Below are positions 45,624-56,714 of a stretch of DNA of 64,000 bases, piece by piece (within the stretch, counting starts at the first letter, position 1; each line of letters opens with the position of its first letter). Under the pieces are notes generated by a model. The model was not told the DNA's origin and made no database searches. It saw only the letters and a program-made list of their open reading frames with translations. Made by a program: the position numbers and the translations under genes. Source of the stretch: Sclerotinia nivalis (taxonomy: Eukaryota > Ascomycota > Leotiomycetes > Helotiales > Sclerotiniaceae); the NCBI GenBank assembly GCA_029531795.1, contig JAPEIS010000005.1, positions 618,001 to 682,000 of the forward strand, read 5' to 3'.

Positions 45624-47327
45624 TCACAAGGCAGGGGCTTCGAAGCATTCCCTTCGCAGCTTCATGAACGCAGCTTGCTTGTGGGGGAAGGTGATTTCGC
45701 TTTCCTTTACGAACCCAGCTTCTTGTAGATGTGAGATAAACCTGTGGATAAGTTAGAGGAGAGGGTTGTGACAAATGCGAAATTGATTGAAAAAGAGCGT
45801 TAAATACCTCTCATTATCCACTCTAGGCTCAAGCACAAAAGAATTAGTCCTGTAATCCTGTACCAGAGCCCAGTGTGCCAGAGCAGTGATCCAGCATTGA
45901 ACCCTATGCTTCCCTCGATATTCGTCCTCGCCAACCAAAACATGGACACCACGATCGAAGTCTCCGACATTATCGCCTACATGTTTCCCAAGGATGTCTT
46001 CTTTCGCCCAATATAGCTCAAAGTATCCAAAGGGCTTTCCATCCCAGAGACCAATCGCGGGAAACGAATGATTTGAAGTCAGATTGTCTTTGAGAAATTT
46101 TTCCTGTGTAGCAACTGGACCAGAGCAGCCCCAAAATTTATCGACGCGAGGAACATTCATCCAACGATTCAAAAGCTGAAGGTCCGTCATCTCAGCCGTA
46201 TCGTCTACTTGTTGTGTAGCAGTGCTAGAATGTGCAGTTTGCGAATCTGCGGACAAACACGCTCCAATAGAGGAGAGTGACGAGTTTGTGGCATGGTGTC
46301 GAAAAGGCACTAAGCTTGACGCTGGACCATTATATATTACAGGCTTGGTGGACAAGGACGCAACTCTGAAAGACAGGTATTGCCCCAAACTAGGGATGTA
46401 ACGTGTATAGAATGTTTCCCCTTGGCGGGGTGGCTTGGGACGCAGGGGGTGACGCGTACCTGAAGTATTTGTATATTGTAATGGAGGTGGTGGGTAATAT
46501 GTCGGTAGATGACTTCCTGATGAGAAAGGGCCAATAGACGCTGGTGACCATAGTCCTGAAAACGACTCGGTAGAATTTCTCTTATTACCGGTAGACTGAT
46601 TGCTAGTCGTACCAGGAACGGGGGAACACGGCCGGCTGCCCTGCGGGGAAGCTAGAGATATATTTGGACTGAAAGTGTAGAGGAACAACCTTGCCGACAG
46701 TTGCCAAAATGCTCTTCTTGAAGTGAACATGTCTGACCAACCCTCAGGTGTATTCTCATCTATCGCCAAACCAACTGTTGAATCTTCCGATGTAATCAAA
46801 CCCATTCTATCAAGCTTCTGTATCAGGTTCCGACCCCGTAGCACACCTTCCCTTCTAATATGTATGCGCCAATCTGCCTTAGGCTTTCCAGCGTCGGGTG
46901 TATTTTTCGAAGCGGCCGTGGTAATATGTGGTGATGGTTCTGGTTGATGGAAATACCAGTATAATGTTGCCCAGAGCATCATTGCAATCTGCCTGGTGGG
47001 GCTAATAGGAGCTTTGAAATCGTTGCTCGAGGGGTTCGAGATGGAAGAAATAAAGAGACTGTCATTGCGTAAAGTTGGGAGTCTGAATGGATGTATGTGT
47101 CGATGTCGTTCAGTTGACGCGCTTTGGAGTTCTGTAGCTACGGAACCACTGTCAGAAGGGTGTTCATCCGAATAATCCTCGGTCTGGATGATAACAGTCC
47201 AGCCAGCAGGGAAAATGCTGGTGTGTGTATTCAACTCGTTCGCCTTGAAAAAGAAGCCGCCAAAAACAGGATTAACTGTAATGCGGTAGCCATTTGGCAA
47301 ATGCACAATGGTGCTGGTAGAAACCAT
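45624..47327 (-). CDS. sidF: SidF-like siderophore hydroxyornithine acyltransferase
   Basis: Two minus-strand exons, 47327-45808 and 45741-45624, join in phase (GAG AG|GTATTT, CCACAG) to about 545 residues. The start is MVSTSTIVHLPNGYRITVNP. A mid-protein module has PTRQIAMMLWATLYWYFHQP and DWRIHIRREGVLRGRNLIQK. A Ser/Pro linker (about 230-330) follows. The C-terminal GNAT-like acyltransferase (IucB/Acetyltransf_8 type) has LNRWMNVPRVDKFWGCSGP, FPAIGLWDGKPFGYFELYWA, DRGVHVLVGEDEYRG, and the end QEAGFVKESEITFPHKQAAF then MKLRRE. By family this transfers an anhydromevalonyl-type acyl group to N5-hydroxyornithine in fusarinine-type siderophore synthesis. The C-terminus is EAPAL, not an obvious peroxisomal SKL signal. 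No other siderophore gene lies in the window. A SidL-like transacetylase is the alternative. Confidence 0.82.
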
Positions 47328-47623
47328 CTCTTCTAACTATGATACACAATCAATCGTCCGGACTCGAAGAACTCCCTGGTTGCTATAATGTGCTTTTTAC
47401 CTGTATATTTTGTAGTGATGAGTAATCGTGAGGTCAATGTCTTGATGGTGGTGGACATGGTGGGGCAGCACTGAGGTGGGGGCAGGTGAAGTATAGATTG
47501 TCATTGGTAATGTGAGCAGCTCTGCTTGAGTGGAATGATGAAAGGGACCACAAAGACCACCAAGTATTTTCAAGGTGCTTTAGTGACATTTAGATCATGG
47601 GTAGATATTTCTTTATCTTGTGT

Positions 47624-47735
47624 GTATATCGTGTGTATGTTGTATGTATATCGTGTGTATATTGTATGTATATCGTGTGTATATTGTATGTATATCGTGT
47701 GTATATCGTATATATATCGTATGTATATTGTGTAT
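47624..47735 (+). repeat. 22-bp minisatellite, about five copies
   Basis: Units beginning at about 47624, 47646, 47668, 47690 and 47712 share GTATATCGTGTGTAT plus a variable GTTGTAT/ATTGTAT/ATCGTAT end. The copies differ at one to four positions, the last being most diverged. Confidence 0.85.
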
Positions 47736-48050
47736 CACGAGGTTTTTCTATTTCCTTCACTTCTCCCGAAAATGTTTGGGCAAGTCTGATCTATAACTGG
47801 GTTGAACTTAATGAACTTCATATAGGCAAATGATGATTTGATACTTTAGTTGAACACACACTGGATCACCACATCTTTCCTCGTAGGGAATAATGCTCCC
47901 CCATGTACTCTTTCCCTATGTACTTCGGCAGGTAGTATTATGAATAGATTATCTTGTTCTACCTATTTAATAATGTAATACGGAAAAAATGATCATGCCA
48001 AATCAAGTCACATCTGATATTTGGTATAGGCACAGAAGATCATATATTGC

Positions 48051-48120
48051 GAAAGTCTAAAAGTCTAGAATCTTGAATTCTAGAATTCTAGCTACATTCT
48101 AGATTCTAGACTTTTGACTT
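48051..48120. repeat. Long imperfect inverted repeat (hairpin)
   Basis: The arm AAAAGTCTAGAATC at 48059-48072 is the exact reverse complement of GATTCTAGACTTTT at 48102-48115. Pairing extends outward through AAAGTCT / GACTTTG with one bulge. Inside lies another palindrome, GAATTCTAGAATTC. Confidence 0.8.
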
Positions 48121-49916
48121 TGACTAATGTGATATATCATGGAATACCAGTCAGTACAACCTCTGATCGCACAACGCAGACATGCATCAAAAGGCCGTTA
48201 TGCAGTCATCTACTTAGTTACATCTAAATAATGATGCGTTCTTTCTGTTGAGTGTAGTACCATATACGTCATATTGATCTCTACTTTAGCATCGCCTAAG
48301 TAAGGAAGTACACAAGTACATAATTCTCGCTTTATGACAGTGTATAATAGGAAACGCAATCATTACGGCGGAAGAGTTCTGAATTGCTCATCCCACCGTT
48401 TTTCCCCAACATTGTCGTACTACTGAGGCGAATGCTTCTCAACTGAGTTGCAGAATATGGAAAACTCAGAAAGGTTACTGTTTGTTCATATATATCAAAA
48501 CGGTGGGTTCGAGGTAACACCTCTGACGATGTATGCCGGGTTGCTCAAAGATCTACGGTGGTACGGAGTACAGGGCTATGGATATTATTAATCGAATATG
48601 GCAAAATGATGGCGATGTAACATAGCCTCGAATATATTAAAAAAGCGATCTTTATTCCTAGTTAGTTATACGGAGTAGAGATTAAATCTTTGGTATATCT
48701 GTACTGATATTAATTTTTTTCTTAGAGTTTATTATTTTATTATTTTATACTTTCATTCCTTTCGATATCTTTCGATAGACACCACCACTAACACTGTTAT
48801 TTCCCTTGAACCAACGAGTCCACCGGAGGTCTCGACAAGTGTGGCGGCGCTGATCCACTGAAACGATTGGATATGTCCAGCTCGGGTTAGGAAAGAGGTT
48901 TTCAGTGCATGGAATCTGTCCTCGATATGAAGCATCCCGTGGGGCCAGTGGTAGAGCCTACTCATCAGACATGTAAGACTCGGGATAGTACCGGCATATC
49001 GTTTCTTTCTGTCGTGCCCTTGTCAGACATTCCCCCCCAGGCAGCTCCTTATCAGATCAGATGTTTTACCATGTCCATCCTAAGTCGAAGAAAAGCCGTT
49101 CCCACTTATCATCTTACCAAAGCATGACCAAAAGCGGTAACACCTGCTGTTAGATATGAAAACGATTATTGCAGGTGGTATTACTCGACTAGCTGCAGAA
49201 AATTATATTTGTAAAAGTTTCTAGGTTGTTTGTTTCTTGTCTCTCCCGACCGGAAGGACTAACTTCTAGGGCGTGGTACCAAATCCTTACGTCACTTGCT
49301 CTTTTGCGGAAGTGCCGCCCATAGCGACGTTTAAAGTTTTATAACATTATTCCCACGAAAATGCAGGGACTTTTGTATAAATGAGTATTATTGGAGATAT
49401 TCTGACTTGAACATGGCGTCGGAAGCATCTCCGATACCAGTCAGTTGTCCCGAACTTGCAGATGGGAACGGCACGCGCTTCCGGCCAACCCTAACAATCC
49501 TAATTCTCGAGCTCGTACATTACTTGACTAGGGTTCGCTCATTTTGCCATGGAAAGCTTAAAAACCATTGGTGGAAACATGTCTGCCATCACTTGTAACT
49601 TGTTCCCAACCAATATTTGTGAACCCAGCCATATGCATCTTTTTGTCCTTTCGTTGAATGTAAACAAGCGGTTCAATGATAAGCTTGACATGCACTGAGA
49701 TGCGGGCTTCCCAGATTCGAAGCTGGCACTGGCCAATCTTCTTTACAATCTTGTAAACCTCTAACTCGCCACCCTTGTTATCGCAAAGTCCTGCGGGCAA
49801 CGCAGCTACCTATAGTTCTGTCATGGCCTCGTAAGCTCGCTATGAGCATCGCGTTTCTCTCCATCCAAGACTGCACCTCTAGTCTTTCAAAAAGCGGATA
49901 TTCGATAAGCCCCATC

Positions 49917-50954
49917 ATGTCAACACCCGACCTAGGCCCTTTGGCAATGAGTCAGACGAAAGATGACCTCGTCAAGCATCTAAACATCGATGCGGAGACT
50001 TATACCCTAATGGCAGTAAGCATCCATCCATTTCAACCAAACCCCCCCTTAACCCACCTTGCCATTACCACATCGAGAACCTTAATCAATAACGTGCTTA
50101 CTTATCTTGGCCGACACTCAGAAAGAGACAGATACGGTCTATAGGTGGCTTATTTCGGAGAAATCCCACCTCAAGAAGAACTGCAAAGGAAAACCTCCGT
50201 ACGATTGGAGCGATATTGTAGAGAGATCGAAGGATGAGGCCATGAGATTGATAGTACAAAATGGTACTGATCAGACAGCATACTACTGGAGCTTAGCCAG
50301 GCCGACTCCGGACTGCCCAAACTGGATCGCAAGGTGGTTCTTATACCACAAATTCCGCTATAGAGATGGGAGGAACCGAAATGTCAAGGCTGATAGTAGG
50401 GATGCCGCCCCTTACAATTCCACCACTTCCTCGCACCATCACCATAATCACCGAACTTCGCAGCAGTCATACCATACACAGCGTAGACAAGCGCACGAAG
50501 TCGAGGGACACCACAGTCACTCTTCGTACTATTCAGGTGCATCCATAAACGCAGGTATGTATGATTTACTCTCTCTCACGACCATCCACACAAAGAGGTG
50601 ATGTCTGTGTGAAACGTATGCACGCCGCAAGTCTTGCATAAAAGACCCTTTATACAGGAATCTTTGGCACTAGTCAAACAAGCTAAACCAGGTTTTTGGT
50701 GCTCCTTTCTAACTGCCGACAGGCAACGGCCAAGGATATGACTATTCTCCCACCGGTGTGTTATCCTCTCCCTTTTTCCACTTTTTTCCGGCGTACTAAC
50801 GTTTCTTTTAGAACCTAGTTCGTCTACTAGTGGATACGCCACTTACTCTTCGAGTCAAACATATGCATCATCACCGTCTTATGTACCATACGCATCGTCG
50901 ATCGCTCGAGAGAACGGACAGGCTAAGCCCTATGATCCTGTTAGGGATCTTTAG
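49917..50954 (+). CDS. Small orphan protein with His-rich and Tyr/Ser-rich tail
   Basis: Four exons (49917-50015, 50122-50554, 50723-50755, 50812-50954) join in phase to about 235 residues; an in-frame ATG at 49842 could lengthen the N-terminus by 25. Splice sites are GCA|GTAAGC, ACTCAG, GCAG|GTATGT, CGACAG, ACCG|GTGTGT and TTTTAG. The folded-looking part (about 1-115) has MSQTKDDLVKHLNIDAETYT, ETDTVYRWLISEKSHLKKNC, PYDWSDIVERSKDEAMRLIV and WIARWFLYHKFRYRDGRN. It is followed by a His-rich patch (SSHHHHNHRTSQQ, HEVEGHHSHSS) and a tail of Tyr/Ser repeats (GYATYSSSQTYASSPSYVPY) ending PYDPVRDL. I do not recognise the family. Clean phasing of four exons argues that it is real. A nucleic-acid or aggregation-prone role is possible but not shown. 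Confidence 0.68.
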
Positions 50955-53900
50955 TATAGCCTGGAGTACAGGGACGGGGGCTATAGTTGGCATAGTGCAT
51001 ATGAAGTTACGATGTGATGAGTTCTTTTTGTTACGATGGGATGTCAGTCAACGCATGGACGCAAGGAATGCTGGGGTGGAGCTGTTACGATCATCATGGC
51101 AACATCGGGTTTTGTTCGGTTTTGGGGTCATTAGGTCAATGTTTACAATAGGAGCTTTGTTCATTTCTGTACTGAGGAGGCAGGTAAATGAGTGTTCTTT
51201 GGATCACAATTTGAGCCTCAAAAGTGTTTTAATATCATAATGCTAAATGCCATCTCAAACAATGCTTCTTTCCGCAATTTGCATATACCTAATATGGACT
51301 GTGTGAGCTGGTCAGAAGCTGAACACGACGATCCTCCCTCGCATGATACATGATACATCCTCATGATACATCCGACAGTTTATCGACCAGTACTGCATAT
51401 TCTGCGAGCAAGAGTGGGCCTAAAAAGCATGAAAAGTTGTACGGCGCTACTGTTGCATTTTAGACCGATGCTGTAAGTGGTCCAGATTTCCAAGCTTATG
51501 TATTGCTTGACAGATTAAGAGGTCGTACGACTTTATACGATCTAAATGATCAGGCTAAATTCATCAAGTAAACATTATTATCTTTTCGTATCAGTCAACA
51601 TGATATCCGGGGCTAAAATAAGTATGCTTTGAGTATGGCTTTCGAAATAACTAGCTCCACACATCTGATTGGAAACGAACAAGCTCTATCTTCCACAATA
51701 CCGTAGCCTTGATATTATACTACCAGCTTTTCAGGCTGTTTTCGTATTTTATACAATCCCCGGTTACACAGTTGTCAAGCTAATCCCCCCTTTAATTTCC
51801 TTATATGCGATCAAAGTTACTCATGCACGACGTGATTATCCGAGCCATTAGTCTCTCCCCAGTGTTTCGGTAACTTTCCTTGGGCCAAGTAGCACGCTAT
51901 GCGGTGTGGCCAGTAGTAAGGCGCCTCGCCCCACGCTTTATAGAATCATGTCGAGCGAGGTTCTTTAGTGGGACTGTGTTATGATAGCCTACCTTCGCTA
52001 GTCAGGGTGTCTCCCTGTAAAAAAATTTGCGTATAGTGGTCTTCGTGTCTTTTTATCCAACCAGAATTATTAAAACAGGCGGATCTTGTAAAAATTTGAA
52101 AATGGAAGTCGTTGGAAACGCTGAAGAAAGAGTGATAGAATGGGCGATAGAGTCACTGCCTAGCTAGATGTACAAGTCATCCTAGGAGTTCACTTTGTCA
52201 TAGATATTAAGTTTCATACACAAGGTCTGCCCGGTGACAGTGGGGTATACAGCCTTTATAAGTTCCCATAGGTCTCATATGCAGTGTAAGCCGAGCCCAA
52301 GGAACGATGGACAGGCTATGATGGACATGGGAATCCAATAGGGCTCAGCAGCTCATTGATTCTTGATATCTGGAAACGATATATGCACACAATCTTGGTT
52401 ATTGGGGCTTTGAATCTGATTCTACCAGTGGCTCGAACGGTGCGAAGACCCTGTTATGGCCCTGCATGCGCTTGCATCTGCCGGTAAGACACAGAAATAT
52501 TGGGCCTCGTTGGCGAAACTCAAAGCTTCTGGAACTTATCTACTGAAGGGCATCCAACTGTTGTTTTGACAGTTGTTGCTAGCTTGAATAATGCTTCTAT
52601 CATGAAGAAAAATACACATTTAACTATATATAAGACGCGTAATTTTGAACTGCGAGAACAGTTAGAGCGATTTTCAGGCACCATCCTACAGCGCATGGTG
52701 GCGGGCCTATCATGGGGTGAGTATAAAGCTGTAACCCGACGTGTCTGTCACTGGCCAGGCCCTTGCTATTCCAGAATGGGTAATCACAAGCATTAAGACC
52801 TACAGGATTTTACATACGACAATTGCACTATTCCCTCCTGGTACAATAGCATATATATATTACGCATGAAGCATTAGCACTCAAATTATCTCATCATCAC
52901 ACTTACACAGGATAGAAGGGTTTTATGCAACTTAAAAGGTCTGGCCACTGATTCGATGGGAACTTTTGGATGTTCTTTACATGTTCATTTTCTGTGTATT
53001 AAGAACCTGGGTACCGTACTCGTATTGGTGCCAGTGATGTTTGTACCCACACACAGTTGTAAGGGGCGGATATTAGACCTGGTGGTATTCAGGGGTGGAC
53101 CGAATTTAGCCTTCAATATGAAATGTATGTGGATTTTAGCAATTTATTTTAATAGGAAAAGAACGTGGAGATATAGAGAACGTTCCTTAAATGATGCATT
53201 CATTGATGGAAAGTCAAACTTATTTCGTAATACTACTTTTGGCTTCTCCTAGAGCTATGAACTCATAGGAGGCGACAAGCGAAGGCATGCTTATTATGAG
53301 GTCGTATGATACCAACAAGACTGAGGTAGAGTACAAAATCATAAGGCATCAGTATACTCGTAGTAAGAACTAATTGAATGGTTCTTGGGCTCGACATGTG
53401 TTCCATGTATTCTTCCTTGTAAAGGAATTGATGGGCTTCATTGCATACTAAAGAAGATCCTTTTCGTTGGAAATCAACGTCAAATCAGCGAAATATTATT
53501 TTCGATTAAAAAATTGAATCAACTTATTTCTCGATTCAGGTAACTGATTCTATGAAATTTTCAAGATATTCTCAATGATCTCTATGATATTGAAATAAAG
53601 GTTTGGTGGTGTAGCTATGTGTATATACATATGACATCTGCTGCTGAATCTCATATCACCATCGAAATCTCCCGTGGCGAGTTCACTGCTGCCAGAAATT
53701 ATGAAACTCTGAACGCTAGGAACCCAGTTTATTATCTCTTATGGCTTACCAGTTTGTAGCATGTGCATAGGGTTTCGAAATTTTTATAACCTAACTGGCT
53801 TGCTTTCTCCGCGGAATCGAAAATTCAGGCACCCCCCCCCCAATCACGATTACCCATACCCCAAAAGGCTGGAATCCAACTCGATCCCCGGTAATCTTCG

Positions 53901-54510
53901 GCAGAATAAGCATTTAGAGAGAATTGATACCACTGAACCACGTACAGTGACATAACAGGTACATACTATACTTCAGATTTATTCGTAGCTATATCGTCTC
54001 TGTTCCAAGCATAATTATACACATGGTTTGTTAAAAATGCGGCCAGTCATACATACCGGAAATTATGAAACTCATGTCACAAGACCGTAAACTACAAAAG
54101 AAATCACTTGGTTTGCTTAGCTCTAGAGTTTCATACTTTCTGGCAGCACGAGTAGGGTCACCGAGAATTTATCCTGGACTCTATATCTCATCGCTAAAAC
54201 CCAGAAAAATAAATAGAAAGATATAAACGAAAATTAAAAATCATATAATATATATGAGAATTAATGATTTTATATAATTCTTTTTTACTTTTATATTATA
54301 ATCAGTAATATCTGTAATACAATTGCCGTAAAGAGCTGAGAAATCAGAGTTCAATTATCTTTAGAATCTATTAACTAGAGAGCGAAAGGTTATATATACT
54401 AGCTACAGGCACGTGATCGACCTCGAGCGCTAGCCGCTCAAGGCCCGATCGGGGGTGATGGGCTTATATAATCCTTCGAACTGTGACAAATATAATTGAT
54501 ATTTATAATA
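50955..54510. other. 3.6-kb gene-poor region left of the transposon
   Basis: No supported gene; open frames are under 100 codons. Three 'atgatacat' direct repeats lie near 51344-51370. From 54180 the sequence is extremely AT-rich, a composition expected of repeat-induced mutation. A 24-bp inverted repeat pair at 53688 and 54128 is listed separately. Confidence 0.45.
53688..54151. repeat. Inverted repeat pair, possible small non-autonomous element
   Basis: TGCTGCCAGAAATTATGAAA at 53688 onward (then CTCT) is matched on the other strand at 54151-54128 by TGCTGCCAGAAAGTATGAAA (then CTCT), one mismatch in 24. The core GAAATTATGAAACTC appears a third time, in direct orientation, at about 54059. 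The 464-bp span has no coding capacity. Confidence 0.5.
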
Positions 54511-54568
54511 ACGTGGTTTATCAGTGTGCGGGTCATATCAGTGTGTGGGTCACTTTCACCTCAATTCA
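54511..54568 (+). repeat. Left terminal inverted repeat of the Fot1-type element
   Basis: Starts ACGTGGTT directly after the TA duplication and ends CACCTCAATTCA. Contains two tandem copies of a 17-bp motif that could be subterminal transposase binding sites. Confidence 0.9.
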
Positions 54569-54608
54569 ATCTCTTCTCTTTCAATATGCGTTTTATCAAC
54601 AATCTACA

Positions 54609-56255
54609 ATGAATTCGAATAACTAAGAAGCCTGTATACTCCTCGCTATCGAAGCTATTCAAAAAGACAAAAAAATAAGCATTCGAAAAGTTGCAAAGAT
54701 GTATAATATCTCGAATACAATACTATAGTGTAGAATTAATGGTTTTACTTTTCACTCTGAATATTGATCTAAATTTTATAATCTTTCAGAATTAGAAAAG
54801 AATATCATTTCTGAGTATATACTCGATATGGATATGAAAGGATTTCCATTTAAATTCAGAAATATAGAAGATATAGCGAATTATATTCTTGAATCGAGGG
54901 GTGCAAAATGTGTTGGGAAGTTTTGGGTGTATCGATTTGTAAAGCATCGAATTGAATTAAAGATGCGTTTTAGTCGTGTTTATGATTTTTAAAGAGCTCT
55001 TTGCGAAGATCCTAAGTTTATTGAAAAGTGGTTTCGATTAGTTTCGAATATGCGAGTGAAATATGGTATTCTCGATAGCGATTTCTATAATTTCGACGAA
55101 ACAGGTTTTATGATAGGGATTATATGTATTGCAATAATTGTTATTAGTGCTGAGAGATGTGGTAGAAGTAAATTAGTACAATCAGGCAATCGAGAATGGG
55201 TTACAGCAATAATATATAGAAATGGGGAGGGTGAAACTATACCCCCATTTCTAATAGTTCAAGGACAGATTCATCTTTCCAATTGGTATACCGAAACCGA
55301 CTTTCCTGTGGAATGAGCTATTAAACCTATATCTAATGAATGGACAAACAATAAAACAGATTTAAAATAATTGAAATACTTCGATAAGCATACTAAGAAT
55401 CGAAGAAAGGGCAAATATCGAATATTGATATTAGATAAGTATGAAAACCATAAATCAATACTTTTTCAATCGTATTGCAAAGAGAATGATATTATCTGTT
55501 TAAAATTACCACTACATTCAAATCATTTAACTCAACCACTTAATGTTGGCTGTTTTAGCAGCTTGAAACGTTCATATAATACTCAAATTGATGGGTTTAT
55601 CAAGGTACATATCAATCATATTTCGAAAATTGAATTCTTTATAACTTTCAAAGCTGCATACCAAGAATCAATTACGATTCAGAATATGAAATCAGGGTTT
55701 CGAGGAACAGGTTTAATACCATTTGATCCTGAAACTATACTTTCGAAACTAGATATTCGAATTCGCATACCTACTCCCCCCTCTTTCGATCAAGATTTAT
55801 AGACTTCTCAAACCCCTCACAACCCAATTGAAGCTCTTTCACAATCGACTTTAGTAAGATCTCGAATGGCTCGTCATCAATCAAACTCTCCTACACCTAT
55901 ATTCGAGACTATATTAGCTTTAGCTAAGGGTACAAAGAGATTAGCACATGAAAATACACTTTTAAATGCAAAGATTCGTATACTTCGGATAGCAAATGAG
56001 GCATTAAGCAAATATCGATGTACAAAAAAAACTCAATTACGTCAAAGAGGAGTACTTACTGAACAAGAGGCTACCGATATATTATCTCAGCAAGAGGTTG
56101 ATATTCAGATTCAATACAACAAGCATCAAAAAGGGGGGAATTCTAATGGGGAAGCATCTTCTAGTCGATGCTGTAGTAAGTATGGAAAGACTGAATATAA
56201 TACAAGGATTTGTCAAAATAATATAATAGATCCTAGATTATTAGAATCTTTATAG
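54609..56255 (+). pseudogene. Fot1/Tigger-like DDE transposase, inactivated by point mutations
   Basis: One frame runs 549 codons from ATG at 54609 to the stop at 56253 with no frameshift, but it holds seven internal stops: 54624, 54726, 54765, 54990, 55314, 55368 and 55800. Recognisable parts are a helix-turn-helix head (IRKVAKMYNISN), the CENP-B-type middle, and the DDE core with NFDETGFMIGII, SGNREWVTAIIY, YRILILDKYENHKS, HSNHLTQPLNVGCFSSLKRS and GFRGTGLIPFDPETI. The first two catalytic Asp are present; the third, normally in a QPLDVG context, is Asn here (GAT to AAT type). The stops mostly fall where related proteins have Gln or Trp, so C-to-T and G-to-A changes explain them. This is the signature of repeat-induced point mutation. 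The C-terminus has a coiled coil and a small Cys/His cluster. Confidence 0.88.
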
Positions 56256-56304
56256 TTTTAATCAATTGATTTAATTGTTGTTGAATAATATAGGTTTGAA
56301 AGAG

Positions 56305-56362
56305 TGAATTGAGGTGAAAGTGACCTACACACTGATATGACCCGCACACTGATAAACCACGT
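56305..56362 (-). repeat. Right terminal inverted repeat of the Fot1-type element
   Basis: Read on the minus strand from 56362 it begins ACGTGGTTTATCAGTGTGCG and matches the left end for 58 bases with one difference (GTGTAGG instead of GTGTGGG). Confidence 0.9.
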
Positions 56363-56393
56363 TACTATTATTATAAATCAGATAATTAATAAT

Positions 56394-56605
56394 CGAGTAT
56401 AATAGAAAATAAATTACAACTTTTGATACTTTTAGACCAGACGATTATCAGACGAATATAATAGAAAATAAATTATAACTTTATTAATATTAGATTATAT
56501 AAGTAGCAGGCGGATATAATAGGAAATAATTTACAACTTCTGCTCCTGTTAGACCACATGATCAACAGACGGATATAATAGGAATTGATTTAAGTCTCAC
56601 AATTT
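56394..56605 (+). repeat. 59-bp tandem repeat, about 3.5 copies
   Basis: Units start at about 56394, 56453, 56511 and 56570, each opening CG(A/G)(G/A)TATAATAG(A/G)AA and then AAATTACAACTT-like and TTAGACCA-like words. The last copy is partial. Differences between copies are mostly transitions. The array begins 31 bases beyond the right end of the transposon. Confidence 0.8.
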
Positions 56606-56714
56606 TTGATTACTCTCAGCAGTTAAATCAATACAGAACACAAATTCGACATTAGGTAAGTTTTTAATTTTCCATGAACTTCGTTAATCATTCATTTCAC
56701 ATCAATAGATTCAA

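Larger units (their letters stand above)
47328..49916. other. Intergenic region with minisatellite and long hairpin
   Basis: No supported gene. The region contains the 22-bp tandem repeat and the large inverted repeat listed separately, and AT-rich tracts at 48690-48760. An open frame beginning MASEASPIPVSCPELADGNG at 49413 is short and has no partner exon I can justify. Confidence 0.4.
54511..56362 (+). mobile_element. Fot1/Flipper-type (pogo/Tc1-mariner) DNA transposon, complete but mutated
   Basis: The element is 1,852 bp with 58-bp terminal inverted repeats (54511-54568 and 56305-56362) that differ at one position. It is flanked by a TA duplication (54509-54510 and 56363-56364), as usual for Tc1/mariner/pogo elements. 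Each terminus starts ACGTGGTT and then has two tandem 17-bp motifs, TATCAGTGTGCGGGTCA and TATCAGTGTGTGGGTCA. The size, terminal repeat length, single long transposase frame and TA site are those of the Fot1/Flipper group of fungal elements. The interior is AT-rich and carries in-frame stops (see the transposase entry), so it is a dead copy, mobile only if an intact relative supplies transposase. Confidence 0.9.

Noticed and set aside
47526..47789. Plus-strand frame rich in Val-Tyr-Ile-Cys
   Set aside because: Produced by the 22-bp minisatellite; no independent coding support.
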